This document shows, piece after piece, positions 30,990 through 38,880 of a DNA stretch of 43,188 nt. The notes under the pieces are model-generated. The model saw only the letters and a program-made list of their open reading frames with translations. It was not told the DNA's origin and did no database searches. Source of the DNA: Verrucomicrobiota bacterium (GTDB lineage Bacteria; Verrucomicrobiota; Verrucomicrobiia; Chthoniobacterales; UBA10450); contig QHNB01000228.1 in NCBI GenBank assembly GCA_003217965.1, positions 1 through 43,188 of the forward strand, given 5' to 3'. Each line of letters begins with the position of its first letter. Position 1 is the first letter of the stretch. The position numbers and the translations under genes were made by a program.

Positions 30990-31940
30990 ATGTCCCTAAT
31001 CACGCAGGGTTTTGTTCTCGGGGCGGGCCTTGGCATGCGACTACGGCCGCTGACAGATGATTTGCCAAAACCGCTCGTGCCGATTTTTCAAAAGCCGCTC
31101 ATCACCTTCGCGTTCGATCATCTCCTAGCCGCCGGCTGCGACAAGTTAGTAGTCAATACCCATCGCTTGCCGGAAAGATTTGCTGAAGTGTTTCCGGAAT
31201 CGCTTTACCGCAACAAGCGCGTTCTTTTTCTTCATGAGCCGGAAATCCTTGGCACTGGAGGAGGAATTAAGAATGCCGACCGCTTCTTCGAGAGCGAACC
31301 GTTTGTTGTTTACAGCGGAGACATTCTGACCGATTTCGAGTTAGCACCATTATTCAAAGAGCATATTCGTGCCGGGAATGAGGTGACTCTTGCGCTGAGG
31401 AAAACGCATTTTCCGCCTACAATTGGACTGCAAGATGGTCGTATCGTCGAGATTGGCGGGAAAGACGAAAAGATTGCGAAGTATGACTTTGCAAACGTCT
31501 CTGTTTGGAATCGACAAATCATCTCGCGCATTCCTTCAGGCGGGTCGGTCTCATTCATTCCAACGCTGGTCGAGGCGATAAAAAAAGGTGAAAGGATCGG
31601 CGGCGTTGTTGTCAATGATGGCAAGTGGTTCAATATCGGTTCGGCCAAGGGGTATCTCGAAGTTCATCGCGTGGTTTGCGACGAGCAGTGGAGACCTGCC
31701 TATCTCGATCCTAATCATCAGTGGCCGACGCGCCGAGCGCCGAGCGCTGTAATCGATCCGACCGCCACTCTGTCCGGCTTTTATTCGCTCGGAGCCAATT
31801 GCCGGATCGAGAAAGGCGTGAGACTACGCGACACTATTGTCTGGCCCGGTGCACAAATTGCTTCTCGAAGTGTGCTGGAAAACTGTATTGTCCGCACCCA
31901 TCGAACGGCTGAAGGCACCTTGCGCGACGCGATAATTTGA
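30990..31940 (+). CDS. Sugar-1-phosphate nucleotidyltransferase (MurU-like)
   Basis: This 316-residue protein starts with the pyrophosphorylase signature VLGAGLGMRLRPLTDDLPKPLVPI. It has the sugar-binding LGTGGGIKNADRFF and FVVYSGDILTDF in the GT-A domain, and then a C-terminal extension (about residues 245-316) with left-handed beta-helix character (PSAVIDPTATLSGFYSLGA, VRLRDTIVWPGAQIASRSVL). The next gene, one base away, is related to AmgK, so this is best read as a MurU-type uridylyltransferase (MurNAc-1-phosphate to UDP-MurNAc in peptidoglycan recycling). Pseudomonas MurU lacks the beta-helix, so a mannose- or glucose-1-phosphate enzyme remains possible. Confidence 0.88.
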   Translation: MSLITQGFVLGAGLGMRLRPLTDDLPKPLVPIFQKPLITFAFDHLLAAGCDKLVVNTHRLPERFAEVFPESLYRNKRVLFLHEPEILGTGGGIKNADRFFESEPFVVYSGDILTDFELAPLFKEHIRAGNEVTLALRKTHFPPTIGLQDGRIVEIGGKDEKIAKYDFANVSVWNRQIISRIPSGGSVSFIPTLVEAIKKGERIGGVVVNDGKWFNIGSAKGYLEVHRVVCDEQWRPAYLDPNHQWPTRRAPSAVIDPTATLSGFYSLGANCRIEKGVRLRDTIVWPGAQIASRSVLENCIVRTHRTAEGTLRDAII

Positions 31941-31941
31941 G

Positions 31942-32893
31942 ATGAAGACCGACTTGCTCCTTCGCCAAACAGGACTTCGTCTGCCGGCATTTAGCTCAGG
32001 CCGAATTGAGATAAGCGCGATTGAGAAAGGCGGCTCGGATCGGCGATTCTATCGCGTCCGATGTTCAACTGACCAGTCACTCGTCCTGGTCAAATATAAT
32101 CTCGAGCGCGAAGAAAACCGGCACTATGTCCACATCACTCAATTTCTTTCTGCCCATGGTATTCGAGTTCCGAAAATTTATTTTCATGATCCCAACGAAG
32201 GCTTGATTTGGATTGAGGATTTAGGCAACGCCGATCTCTTCAATTTCCGCGATGACGAATGGTTAATCCGCCGCGCTCTCTACCAATCAGCCTTGGATGA
32301 GATCGCGAAGCTGCACGATTTGCCCAAGATCGACTGGAGTGAATTGCAGGGCGAAATGCCTCCTGAATTCAACGCCGCGCTTTACCAATGGGAGCAAAAC
32401 TATTTCTTCCGACGAGCTCGCCTCACAGCCTCGTATTCTCGTCCATCGCGACTTTCAGTCCCAAAACATCATTGTGCGCAATGGGCAAGCGCACCTCATC
32501 GATTTCCAGGGAATGCGTCCAGGGTTGGCTGAATATGACTTGGCTTCATTGCTGTTTGATCCTTATGTCCATCTCGGTTCGGCCGAGCGTGATGAGCTCT
32601 TGTTGTACTATTTGGAACGCCGGGATTTAAGGCGAAATGAGACCGGCATCAGTGAGCGGCTTCGGTTTTGTGCGATGCAACGCCTCATGCAAGCGCTTGG
32701 AGCATACGGCTTTCTTGGATTGGCAAAAGGCAATCGATCTTTCCTGAGACACGTTCCCGCGGCGATCGGCTTGCTGCGCCAGGTAATCGCGGATCTCCCC
32801 GAACTCAACGCGCTGGGTGCGGCGCTTGCTTATTTGCCTCTCAATGTTGACGTCGGCCCGCGAGCAGGTTCTTCTTCCAAAAACCGACCCTAA
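31942..32893 (+). pseudogene. AmgK-like sugar kinase / phosphotransferase, broken by internal deletion and frameshift
   Basis: Two reading frames together spell an aminoglycoside-phosphotransferase-fold kinase of the AmgK (MurNAc/GlcNAc anomeric kinase) type. The first (from 31942, about 155 residues) carries KGGSDRRFYRV, VLVKYNL and GLIWIEDLGN, then ends in QWEQNYFF near 32410. The second frame continues from 32411 with DELASQPRILVHRDFQSQNI (catalytic Asp), HLIDFQGMRPGLAEYDLASL and the rest of the C-lobe to 32893. About 25-35 residues normally found between these parts are absent as well as the frame, so an internal deletion, not a single-base error, is likely. The upstream gene is MurU-like. 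The break would separate the C-lobe from the N-lobe unless ribosomes reinitiate. Confidence 0.8.
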
Positions 32894-32909
32894 GAGAGAC
32901 AAAGCCGGG

Positions 32910-33809
32910 GTGGCCGATGCGACTTGCCGCCCGGATCCATTACGGCGGGGTGTGGCGTGGGGCGCCATGCTGATCGGTAGCGCGATTCCGAATATCATCA
33001 TCCGGGTTGCGGGGGATGGCTCGCCTTACTTGTTGCCGGTGGCGCAAACGATCCTGCTCGTAATCCTAGCAATTTTCGCCGATCGATCCTCCCGATTAAA
33101 GCCGCTGACTGGGTTTCTCTTAACCCTCGCGATTGTTCGTCTTGGCTGGTTTGCCATCGCCCCGATGTTAGATGACTGGGCTCCGCTCCATCATGCGATG
33201 ACCAGCGCCAGCTGGGGTGCACAACAATTTCTCGAACGTCTCCTCCTCGCGCTCGGAGCACTGCTTCTCCTTAGCACATTCATTGGCCGTGGATTCTCGC
33301 GAGAGGATCTGTTCTTGCGGATCGGTGATCTCAGCGCGCCGGCGCGGCCGGAACGTCTTCTGTGGTTTCGTAATCCGATTCCATGGACGCGACTCGGTCC
33401 ACAGTTGCTCATCGTTTTCAGTGTTGCCCTGCCGGTGTTCCTGTTTATCACCCTGCGACCAGATTTCGATCAGCTGCCGCGTCTGTGGCGGCTTCTCCCC
33501 TGGGCGCTGGCGACGGCTGGTCTCAATGCCGCAAACGAGGAATTCCAGTTTCGCTGTGTCCCGCTCGCTCATCTGCGAAACGCTCTTCCGCCACGGGAGG
33601 CACTTTGGCTGACTTCAATCTTTTTTGGCCTGGGCCATTATTTCGGTCAGCCATCGGGGCCGATCGGTGTGGCAATGGCGACGGTTGCCGGTTGGATTTG
33701 GGCCAAGAGCATTGTAGAAACGCGCGGGATCGGGTGGGCTTTCGGCATTCACCTGGTGCAAGATGTTGTCATCTTCTGTTTTCTTGCCCTATCGATACAG
33801 CCTAGCTAA
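32910..33809 (+). CDS. CPBP family intramembrane metalloprotease
   Basis: This roughly 299-residue polytopic membrane protein has seven or eight hydrophobic helices and the CPBP (CAAX protease / bacteriocin-processing) motifs: EExxxR at 210-215 (AANEEFQFRC), a His at 243 (FFGLGHYFG), and His281 with Asp285 (GIHLVQDVV). These form a zinc- or glutamate-based active site within the membrane. The start is uncertain: GTG 32910 (AGAGA before it), ATG 32844 or GTG 32817, the last two overlapping the preceding kinase reading frame. It converges on the metallo-beta-lactamase-fold gene and overlaps its end by eight bases. The substrate is unknown. Confidence 0.88.
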   Translation: MADATCRPDPLRRGVAWGAMLIGSAIPNIIIRVAGDGSPYLLPVAQTILLVILAIFADRSSRLKPLTGFLLTLAIVRLGWFAIAPMLDDWAPLHHAMTSASWGAQQFLERLLLALGALLLLSTFIGRGFSREDLFLRIGDLSAPARPERLLWFRNPIPWTRLGPQLLIVFSVALPVFLFITLRPDFDQLPRLWRLLPWALATAGLNAANEEFQFRCVPLAHLRNALPPREALWLTSIFFGLGHYFGQPSGPIGVAMATVAGWIWAKSIVETRGIGWAFGIHLVQDVVIFCFLALSIQPS

Positions 33810-34413
33810 CGAAAGGATTGGTCGCGCGTTCTTCGCCAATGGTCGTCGGCGGACCATGACCTGGCAGCACCGTCACGTCATTTCCTAACGGGAAGAGCTT
33901 GGATTTAATTCCGCGAAAAAGCAGCTCACCATCGCCGCCCGGTAGATCCCAGCGGCCGACCCCGCCGGCAAAGAGCACGTCACCGCCGATCAAAACCTTT
34001 TCAGCAGGGTAAAAGAAGCAAAGGCTGCCCGGACAATGCCCCGGCACCTCAAGCACTTGAAATTCCACGCCGAGGAAATTGTGCTCAGCTGTTTCATGGA
34101 CGAAAAAATCGGGTTGGACAGGCTTAATGTCGAAGCCGAAGCCGTAATCGCGAAAAAAATTCGGATCCGAAATCATCGGCAGTGTTTCCGGATGACATCC
34201 AATCTGGCAGGCAAATGTTTCCTTAATTTTTGCGAGATCGGCGATATGGTCGATATGCCCGTGTGTCAGCAAAAGAAGCTTCACCTGGACACGGTTGCGC
34301 TGGAGCCACTCCCAACTACCGTCTGGCGCATCAAACAGGATTGTGCCGTCTGGAGCGTGCCAGAGATAGCAATTCGTCTCAAAGATTCCGCCGCAAAATG
34401 TCTCATATCTCAT
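33802..34413 (-). CDS. Metallo-beta-lactamase-fold hydrolase (glyoxalase II-like)
   Basis: This 203-residue enzyme has the dinuclear metal signature THGHIDH with His51, His53, Asp55 and His56, then His126 (VPGHCPGS), the bridging Asp145 (GGDVLF) and His186 (LPGHGP). This layout is that of small glyoxalase II / YcbL-type thioesterases, which split S-acylglutathione-like thioesters. It starts 148 bases from the divergent Prc protease gene. Its last eight bases overlap the end of the CPBP gene on the other strand. Confidence 0.93.
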   Translation of the reverse strand: MRYETFCGGIFETNCYLWHAPDGTILFDAPDGSWEWLQRNRVQVKLLLLTHGHIDHIADLAKIKETFACQIGCHPETLPMISDPNFFRDYGFGFDIKPVQPDFFVHETAEHNFLGVEFQVLEVPGHCPGSLCFFYPAEKVLIGGDVLFAGGVGRWDLPGGDGELLFRGIKSKLFPLGNDVTVLPGHGPPTTIGEERATNPFVS

Positions 34414-34561
34414 GCGATTCTCAGACGGACATTAATTCAAAGGCATTTTTGAATGTTCCGGCGGCTCGATTGTCTTTAATCGCTGCGGGCTTGGCGAATC
34501 AAGGAGGGTTCTTGCGTTTCTCTCGCCCGTCTGCGAGTATAGAAAACCTCTTTTTTAGGGA

Positions 34562-36655
34562 ATGAAGTTACGGTTTCGTCTTTCTGCTGCGATCGCGGCG
34601 ATTTCGTTGGTCAGTGTCGCGACCCCGACGCTGTTCGCGAAATCGGACCTCGAAAACATCTGCATCTCTGTCGGGCGCCTGCTCGAAGAAGGTCATTATA
34701 CTCATCATCAACTCAACGATGAGATGTCGCGCAGGATTCTGCGCACGTACCTCGAGATTCTCGATTTTAGCCATCTCTTTTTTACTCAGGAAGATGTCGA
34801 TGCGATTTACGAGAAATACGGCACCTCCTTGGATGACGACATCCTTCTGGGAAACCTCAAGCCAGCCTACGAAATTTACGACGTTTACCAGAAGCGAGTC
34901 GATGACCGGGTCGCTAAAATCAAGGAACTGCTGAAGCAACCGCCGGATTTCAAGACTGATGGCACGATCGACTTGAGCCGGCAAAAAACGCCATGGCCAA
35001 AAAATGAAGCCGAGGCCGACGATCTCTGGCGAGGCCGTATCACGAGTGAGCTTTTACAGGAACACTTGAGTGAGCATCCGATCGAGCCGGGACCGCAGCT
35101 TGTCTCGCGTCGCTACGATCGGCTCGCACGCAACGTCCATGAGGAGGATCGGGACGAACAAGCGAAGTATTTTCTTGATGCGGTGGCGCAATCGTACGAC
35201 CCGCACTCCGAGTATTTGAGCAAGGCTGATTTGAAGAATTTCAGCATTAACATGGGTCTGTCGCTTGTCGGTATCGGTGCGATGCTGCGCACTGAGGACG
35301 GCTACGCAAAAATCGAGAGCCTTGTTCCCGGGGGACCAGCGCAAGTCGATGGCCGGCTGAAGGTTGGCGACCGGATCACTGCCGTCGGCCAAGCTAGCGG
35401 CGACCTCATCGACGTACGGGATATGCGGCTGGACAAGGTTGTCGAAATGATTCGAGGCAAAAAAGGGACGAAAGTGAAGCTTCTCGTCATTCCGGCGGAT
35501 TCGGCCGATCCGTCTCAGCGCAAGAATGTCGAACTAGTGCGCGATGAGATTAAGCTGAAGGATCAGGAAGCGCGGGCCGATATCATCATTAAGAAGGACG
35601 AGGACGGCAAGCCGGTGAAGTTGGGCTGGATCACCCTCCCTTCCTTCTACGCGGACATGGATCATCACGCTAAGAGCACCACAAAAGATGTCGCGACGCT
35701 GCTTCGCCGGCTGAAAAAGGAAAATATCGCAGGGCTGGTTGTCGACTTGCGACGCAATGGCGGAGGTTCGCTCGAAGAAGTGATTTCACTCACCCATTTG
35801 TTCATTAAACCGGGGCCGGTGGTGCAGACGAAAGGATCAAACGGGTATACGACTGTCTCGAGCGAACCAAATCCGGGATTGGCGTATTCTGGTCCACTGG
35901 TTGTTCTGACAAGCCGGCAAAGTGCCTCAGCCAGCGAAATTTTTGCGGCCGCGCTCCAAGATTATGGACGCGCCGTGATCCTAGGCGATCAAAGCACCTT
36001 CGGTAAGGGAACCGTGCAAACGATCTTGGAAATCGGCCGATTTACTTCGCTGCTGGGCAATCGTTCGCAGGAGGACGGCGCGCTGAAACTAACCATCCAA
36101 AAATTTTACCGCGTCGCGGGTGGATCAACTCAATTACACGGCGTTACCTCCGATATTGTCCTTCCATCGCTGACGGACCTGCCTGAGTTCGGAGAGGGGG
36201 CTCTCAAGAATTGTCTGCCTTATGACGAAGTGCCAAAGGCGAAATATACGAAATGCAACGAGCCGGTGTCACTTTACCTCGAGGAATTGAAACGGCGCTC
36301 GGCCGCGCGAGTGCAAGAGGATCCGGAATTCCATTACGTCATGGAAGATATGGACCGATTACGTCATCGGCTTGATGACAATCGCATTTCGCTCAATGAA
36401 GACGTTCGGAAAAAAGAACTCGCTGACGATAAGCTGCGTAAGGATTTGCGTGCAAAAGAGCGATTGGCGCGCAACACCGAAGAGCCACGCATCTATCGGG
36501 TGACACTCGACACCGTTGATAAGCCAAATCTCCAGCTCATCATGTATCCCGGTAAACTTGCTTCCGCTAAAAAGAACGGCTCGGCCAAAGTCGCTCCCGA
36601 GGCGGCGCCCGATGCACTCGAGCACGGGCCGAAGACGGCGAGCACGAATCGTTAA
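34562..36655 (+). CDS. prc: Carboxy-terminal processing protease (Prc/Tsp, S41 family)
   Basis: This 697-residue periplasmic protease trims or degrades envelope proteins and controls peptidoglycan hydrolases in other bacteria. A signal peptide occupies about residues 1-26. An N-terminal helical domain (FSHLFFTQEDVDAIYEKYG) is followed by a PDZ domain (VGIGAMLRTEDGYAKIESLV, GRLKVGDRITAVG). The S41 catalytic core holds the dyad Ser456 (SASASEIFAAALQDYG) and Lys482 (TFGKGTVQ), and GLVVDLRRNGGGSLEE precedes it. A C-terminal DUF3340-like helical region ends in an Ala/Lys-rich tail. Length agrees with E. coli Prc (682). It converges on the L,D-transpeptidase gene with a 3-base gap. Confidence 0.96.
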   Translation: MKLRFRLSAAIAAISLVSVATPTLFAKSDLENICISVGRLLEEGHYTHHQLNDEMSRRILRTYLEILDFSHLFFTQEDVDAIYEKYGTSLDDDILLGNLKPAYEIYDVYQKRVDDRVAKIKELLKQPPDFKTDGTIDLSRQKTPWPKNEAEADDLWRGRITSELLQEHLSEHPIEPGPQLVSRRYDRLARNVHEEDRDEQAKYFLDAVAQSYDPHSEYLSKADLKNFSINMGLSLVGIGAMLRTEDGYAKIESLVPGGPAQVDGRLKVGDRITAVGQASGDLIDVRDMRLDKVVEMIRGKKGTKVKLLVIPADSADPSQRKNVELVRDEIKLKDQEARADIIIKKDEDGKPVKLGWITLPSFYADMDHHAKSTTKDVATLLRRLKKENIAGLVVDLRRNGGGSLEEVISLTHLFIKPGPVVQTKGSNGYTTVSSEPNPGLAYSGPLVVLTSRQSASASEIFAAALQDYGRAVILGDQSTFGKGTVQTILEIGRFTSLLGNRSQEDGALKLTIQKFYRVAGGSTQLHGVTSDIVLPSLTDLPEFGEGALKNCLPYDEVPKAKYTKCNEPVSLYLEELKRRSAARVQEDPEFHYVMEDMDRLRHRLDDNRISLNEDVRKKELADDKLRKDLRAKERLARNTEEPRIYRVTLDTVDKPNLQLIMYPGKLASAKKNGSAKVAPEAAPDALEHGPKTASTNR

Positions 36656-36658
36656 GCC

Positions 36659-37291
36659 TTAGCGCCACCGCGGATCGAACCGTGGATCGTAACGGGGATC
36701 ATATCGCGGATCGTAATACCTCGGATCTCGCTGAGGCGGGCCGAAGATCGGCGGAAATCGCAAAGGTTGTGGACCGAACCGGAAATATTGGCCGGTTCGC
36801 GGCGTTCTCCCGAAGACGTGCACGGGCGTACCCACATCGACGACATTAAAGAAGCCAATCGCCATTTCTTCCGGCATGCGAACGCAACCGTGCGAAGCGG
36901 GATACCCAGGCAAATAACCCGCGTGCATGCCATCGGCCCCGTGGAAGCGCATGAAATAATGCATTGGCGCTGGAATGAACTTGCCGCCGCGCGGCACCTT
37001 CATATCGGCATCGGCGTCACTCACGATAGTGCGGCCATAAACATCGACGATTTTTCCGTACAGACTCGAGTAATGGTTCCGTTCTTTCTCAATGATTCTG
37101 AACGAGCCCGTCTCGGTCAGATGGCCGGCGCGGCCACTGGAAATCGGACTGGCTAGAACTGCGCGCCGATCGCGGAGCAAGTAGGCGCGCTGCTCCTGCA
37201 AATCAATTTCAACGCGATAAGACGATTGCGCCAAGCTTGGCTCACCAGAAAAAATAATTGCCGCTGCGACGGCCCATTCTCCCCAACGCAT
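36659..37291 (-). CDS. L,D-transpeptidase (YkuD family) with YDPR-repeat tail
   Basis: This 210-residue exported enzyme makes 3-3 cross-links in peptidoglycan or attaches proteins to it. A signal peptide spans about residues 1-21 and the YkuD domain residues about 24-160. The catalytic motif is SHGCVRMP, with Cys136, His134 and Arg138, and His117/His123 precede it (RFHGADGMHAGY). After the domain a Pro/Arg/Phe-rich linker leads into a short tandem repeat DPRYDPRYDPRFDPR at the C-terminus, probably disordered, cationic and possibly cell-wall binding. Upstream, 135 bases separate it from thyA. It ends three bases from the prc stop on the other strand. Confidence 0.93.
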   Translation of the reverse strand: MRWGEWAVAAAIIFSGEPSLAQSSYRVEIDLQEQRAYLLRDRRAVLASPISSGRAGHLTETGSFRIIEKERNHYSSLYGKIVDVYGRTIVSDADADMKVPRGGKFIPAPMHYFMRFHGADGMHAGYLPGYPASHGCVRMPEEMAIGFFNVVDVGTPVHVFGRTPRTGQYFRFGPQPLRFPPIFGPPQRDPRYYDPRYDPRYDPRFDPRWR

Positions 37292-37426
37292 ACGCCCGGA
37301 ACTATGACGGACTTTCGCGTAAAAAATTCAGAGGGCAACAGGGCCGAGGGCGCAGATGGTGAAGTCTCTCAGTTCGCGACTAACTTACACCGGCCACAGT
37401 CGAACATGTAGGCCGCCCGCGACTTC

Positions 37427-38221
37427 CTATACGGCGATTGGTGCCTTGATCGATGGGTGGGGATTGTAATCGAGCAAAGTGAAGTCTTCGAAGCGAAAAT
37501 CTTCGAGGCGGCGGACTTTGGGGTTGAGTCGCATTCGGGGTAGGCTGCGAAATTCGCGGGAGAGCTGTTCGCGCGCTTGCTCGAGATGATTCTGATAGAG
37601 ATGGAGGTCGCCAAAAGTGTGGACGAAATCAGCAGGGCGCAGCTCGCAAACCTGCGCCACCATCATCGTGAGGAGGGCATAAGAGGCGATATTGAATGGC
37701 ACACCCAAGAAAAGATCGGCGCTACGCTGGTACAATTGACAACTGAGTTCGCCCTCATTCACATAAAACTGAAAGAGCACATGACAAGGAGGTAATGCCA
37801 TCCGATCGATCTCCGCCGCGTTCCATGCGTTGACAATGAGCCGGCGCGATTGTGGATTGGCTCTGATTTGCGTGATGACACTTGCGATCTGGTCGATTCG
37901 TTTGTTTTCAGAGCCGCGCCAGTCCCGCCATTGTGCGCCATAGACACGTCCGAGATTTCCGTTCTCATCCGCCCATTCATCCCAAATCGTCACCCCGTGT
38001 TCGTTCAACCAGCGGATGTTCGTGTCGCCGCGCAAAAACCAAAGCAGTTCGTAAATAATCGATTTCAAATGAAGCTTTTTCGTCGTCAAAAGGGGAAAGC
38101 GCTCGCGCAAATCGAATCGTGCTTGAGCGCCGAAAATCGAGAGCGTGCCGATTCCGGTACGATCGTCGCGCCGTTTTCCTCTTTCTAAAACGAGGCGCAG
38201 GAGATCATGATATTGCCGCAC
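37427..38221 (-). CDS. thyA: Thymidylate synthase
   Basis: ThyA converts dUMP to dTMP using methylene-THF. At 264 residues it matches E. coli ThyA exactly in length. The catalytic Cys146 is in ALPPCHVLFQFYV. Other conserved segments are DRTGIGTLSIFG, LLTTKKLHLKSIIYELLWFL, TIWDEWADENGNLG, YGAQWRDW, SCQLYQRSADLFLGVPFNIA and the C-terminal IKAPIAV. The start is a GTG at 38221. No dihydrofolate reductase follows it here, unlike in many bacteria. The 96 bases to the small zinc-ribbon gene upstream have no recognised signal. Confidence 0.98.
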   Translation of the reverse strand: MRQYHDLLRLVLERGKRRDDRTGIGTLSIFGAQARFDLRERFPLLTTKKLHLKSIIYELLWFLRGDTNIRWLNEHGVTIWDEWADENGNLGRVYGAQWRDWRGSENKRIDQIASVITQIRANPQSRRLIVNAWNAAEIDRMALPPCHVLFQFYVNEGELSCQLYQRSADLFLGVPFNIASYALLTMMVAQVCELRPADFVHTFGDLHLYQNHLEQAREQLSREFRSLPRMRLNPKVRRLEDFRFEDFTLLDYNPHPSIKAPIAV

Positions 38222-38317
38222 AAAAAATCTTAACGTCGCGGCTCGATTTCGCGAGTAGAAATCACCAGCGAAGAGGAAAAATGACGGCTCGGGAAAAACC
38301 GCTGCGAGCGTTCCGAG

Positions 38318-38659
38318 TTATCGTTTGAGCGATTCGAGAGCGCCTTCGAGCTCTTCCTTGCGCTCGTTTAATGTTTGCAGGCGCAATTTCCAGCGATGTA
38401 GCTGAATGCAAAGTTGGTTGATGTAGCTCGTCACTTCGGTCCGCTGCGATTCGTTTTCTTTGAGACGACGCTGAAGTTCCGTTGTTTGCGCCGGCAAAGC
38501 TGATGGACCGTTCGACAATGCCGGAACGACCGTCGGTTTTCCGCAACGCCGGCAGGTTAGCGTCATTCCAGCGGCGGCCGCGTCGACTACCAACGGGCTG
38601 GCGCAATGCTGACAGTTGAAGAGGATATCGGGGGCAGCAGCCGACTTTGCGGGGTCCAT
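38318..38659 (-). CDS. Small zinc-ribbon / coiled-coil protein, function unknown
   Basis: This 113-residue protein has an N-terminal zinc ribbon with two CxxC pairs, Cys16/Cys19 (FNCQHCASPL) and Cys36/Cys39 (LTCRRCGKP), then a predicted coiled coil at about residues 58-113 (LQRRLKENESQRTEVTSYI, KLRLQTLNERKEELEGALE). It has no signal peptide or membrane segment. Many Verrucomicrobiota encode proteins of this general type, but I know no function. It lies upstream of thyA on the same strand and is divergent from dnaK, separated by 221 bases. Another frame is open across the same region but has no recognisable domain. Confidence 0.7.
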   Translation of the reverse strand: MDPAKSAAAPDILFNCQHCASPLVVDAAAAGMTLTCRRCGKPTVVPALSNGPSALPAQTTELQRRLKENESQRTEVTSYINQLCIQLHRWKLRLQTLNERKEELEGALESLKR

Positions 38660-38836
38660 TTACTACCAAAACCTTTAGCAGAGGTTATACCATTCATGCG
38701 TGCGTCTAGATGGCTCACCTCGGCACCAAGCCGCTTCTACATGAGAGACATGCTGTCTCAACAGATCCGCGCTAGCAAATTTCTACATCGCAATCAAACA
38801 TCTGTGTTTCAACGGCTTGCAAAATTTTTATCGAGA

Positions 38837-38853
38837 TTGGAACACTCATTGCT
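38837..38853 (+). promoter_or_regulatory. Sigma-54-like promoter motif upstream of dnaK
   Basis: TTGGAACACTCATTGCT matches the sigma-54 pattern TTGGCAC-N5-TTGCT in both boxes, with the correct 12-base offset from GG (-24) to GC (-12); the one mismatch in the first box is A for C. The implied transcript start is near 38864, leaving a leader of only about 17 bases that begins at the GGAGGA ribosome-binding site (38865-38870). This short leader weakens the case. The remaining upstream 170 bases have no CIRCE element or obvious heat-shock promoter. Confidence 0.3.
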
Positions 38854-38880
38854 AAGTCCGCCTCGGAGGATTGTATCCAA

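Noticed and set aside
38660..38880. CIRCE heat-shock operator upstream of dnaK
   Set aside because: ACACTC and GCTAAG fragments occur, but the TTAGCACTC-N9-GAGTGCTAA inverted repeat is not present.
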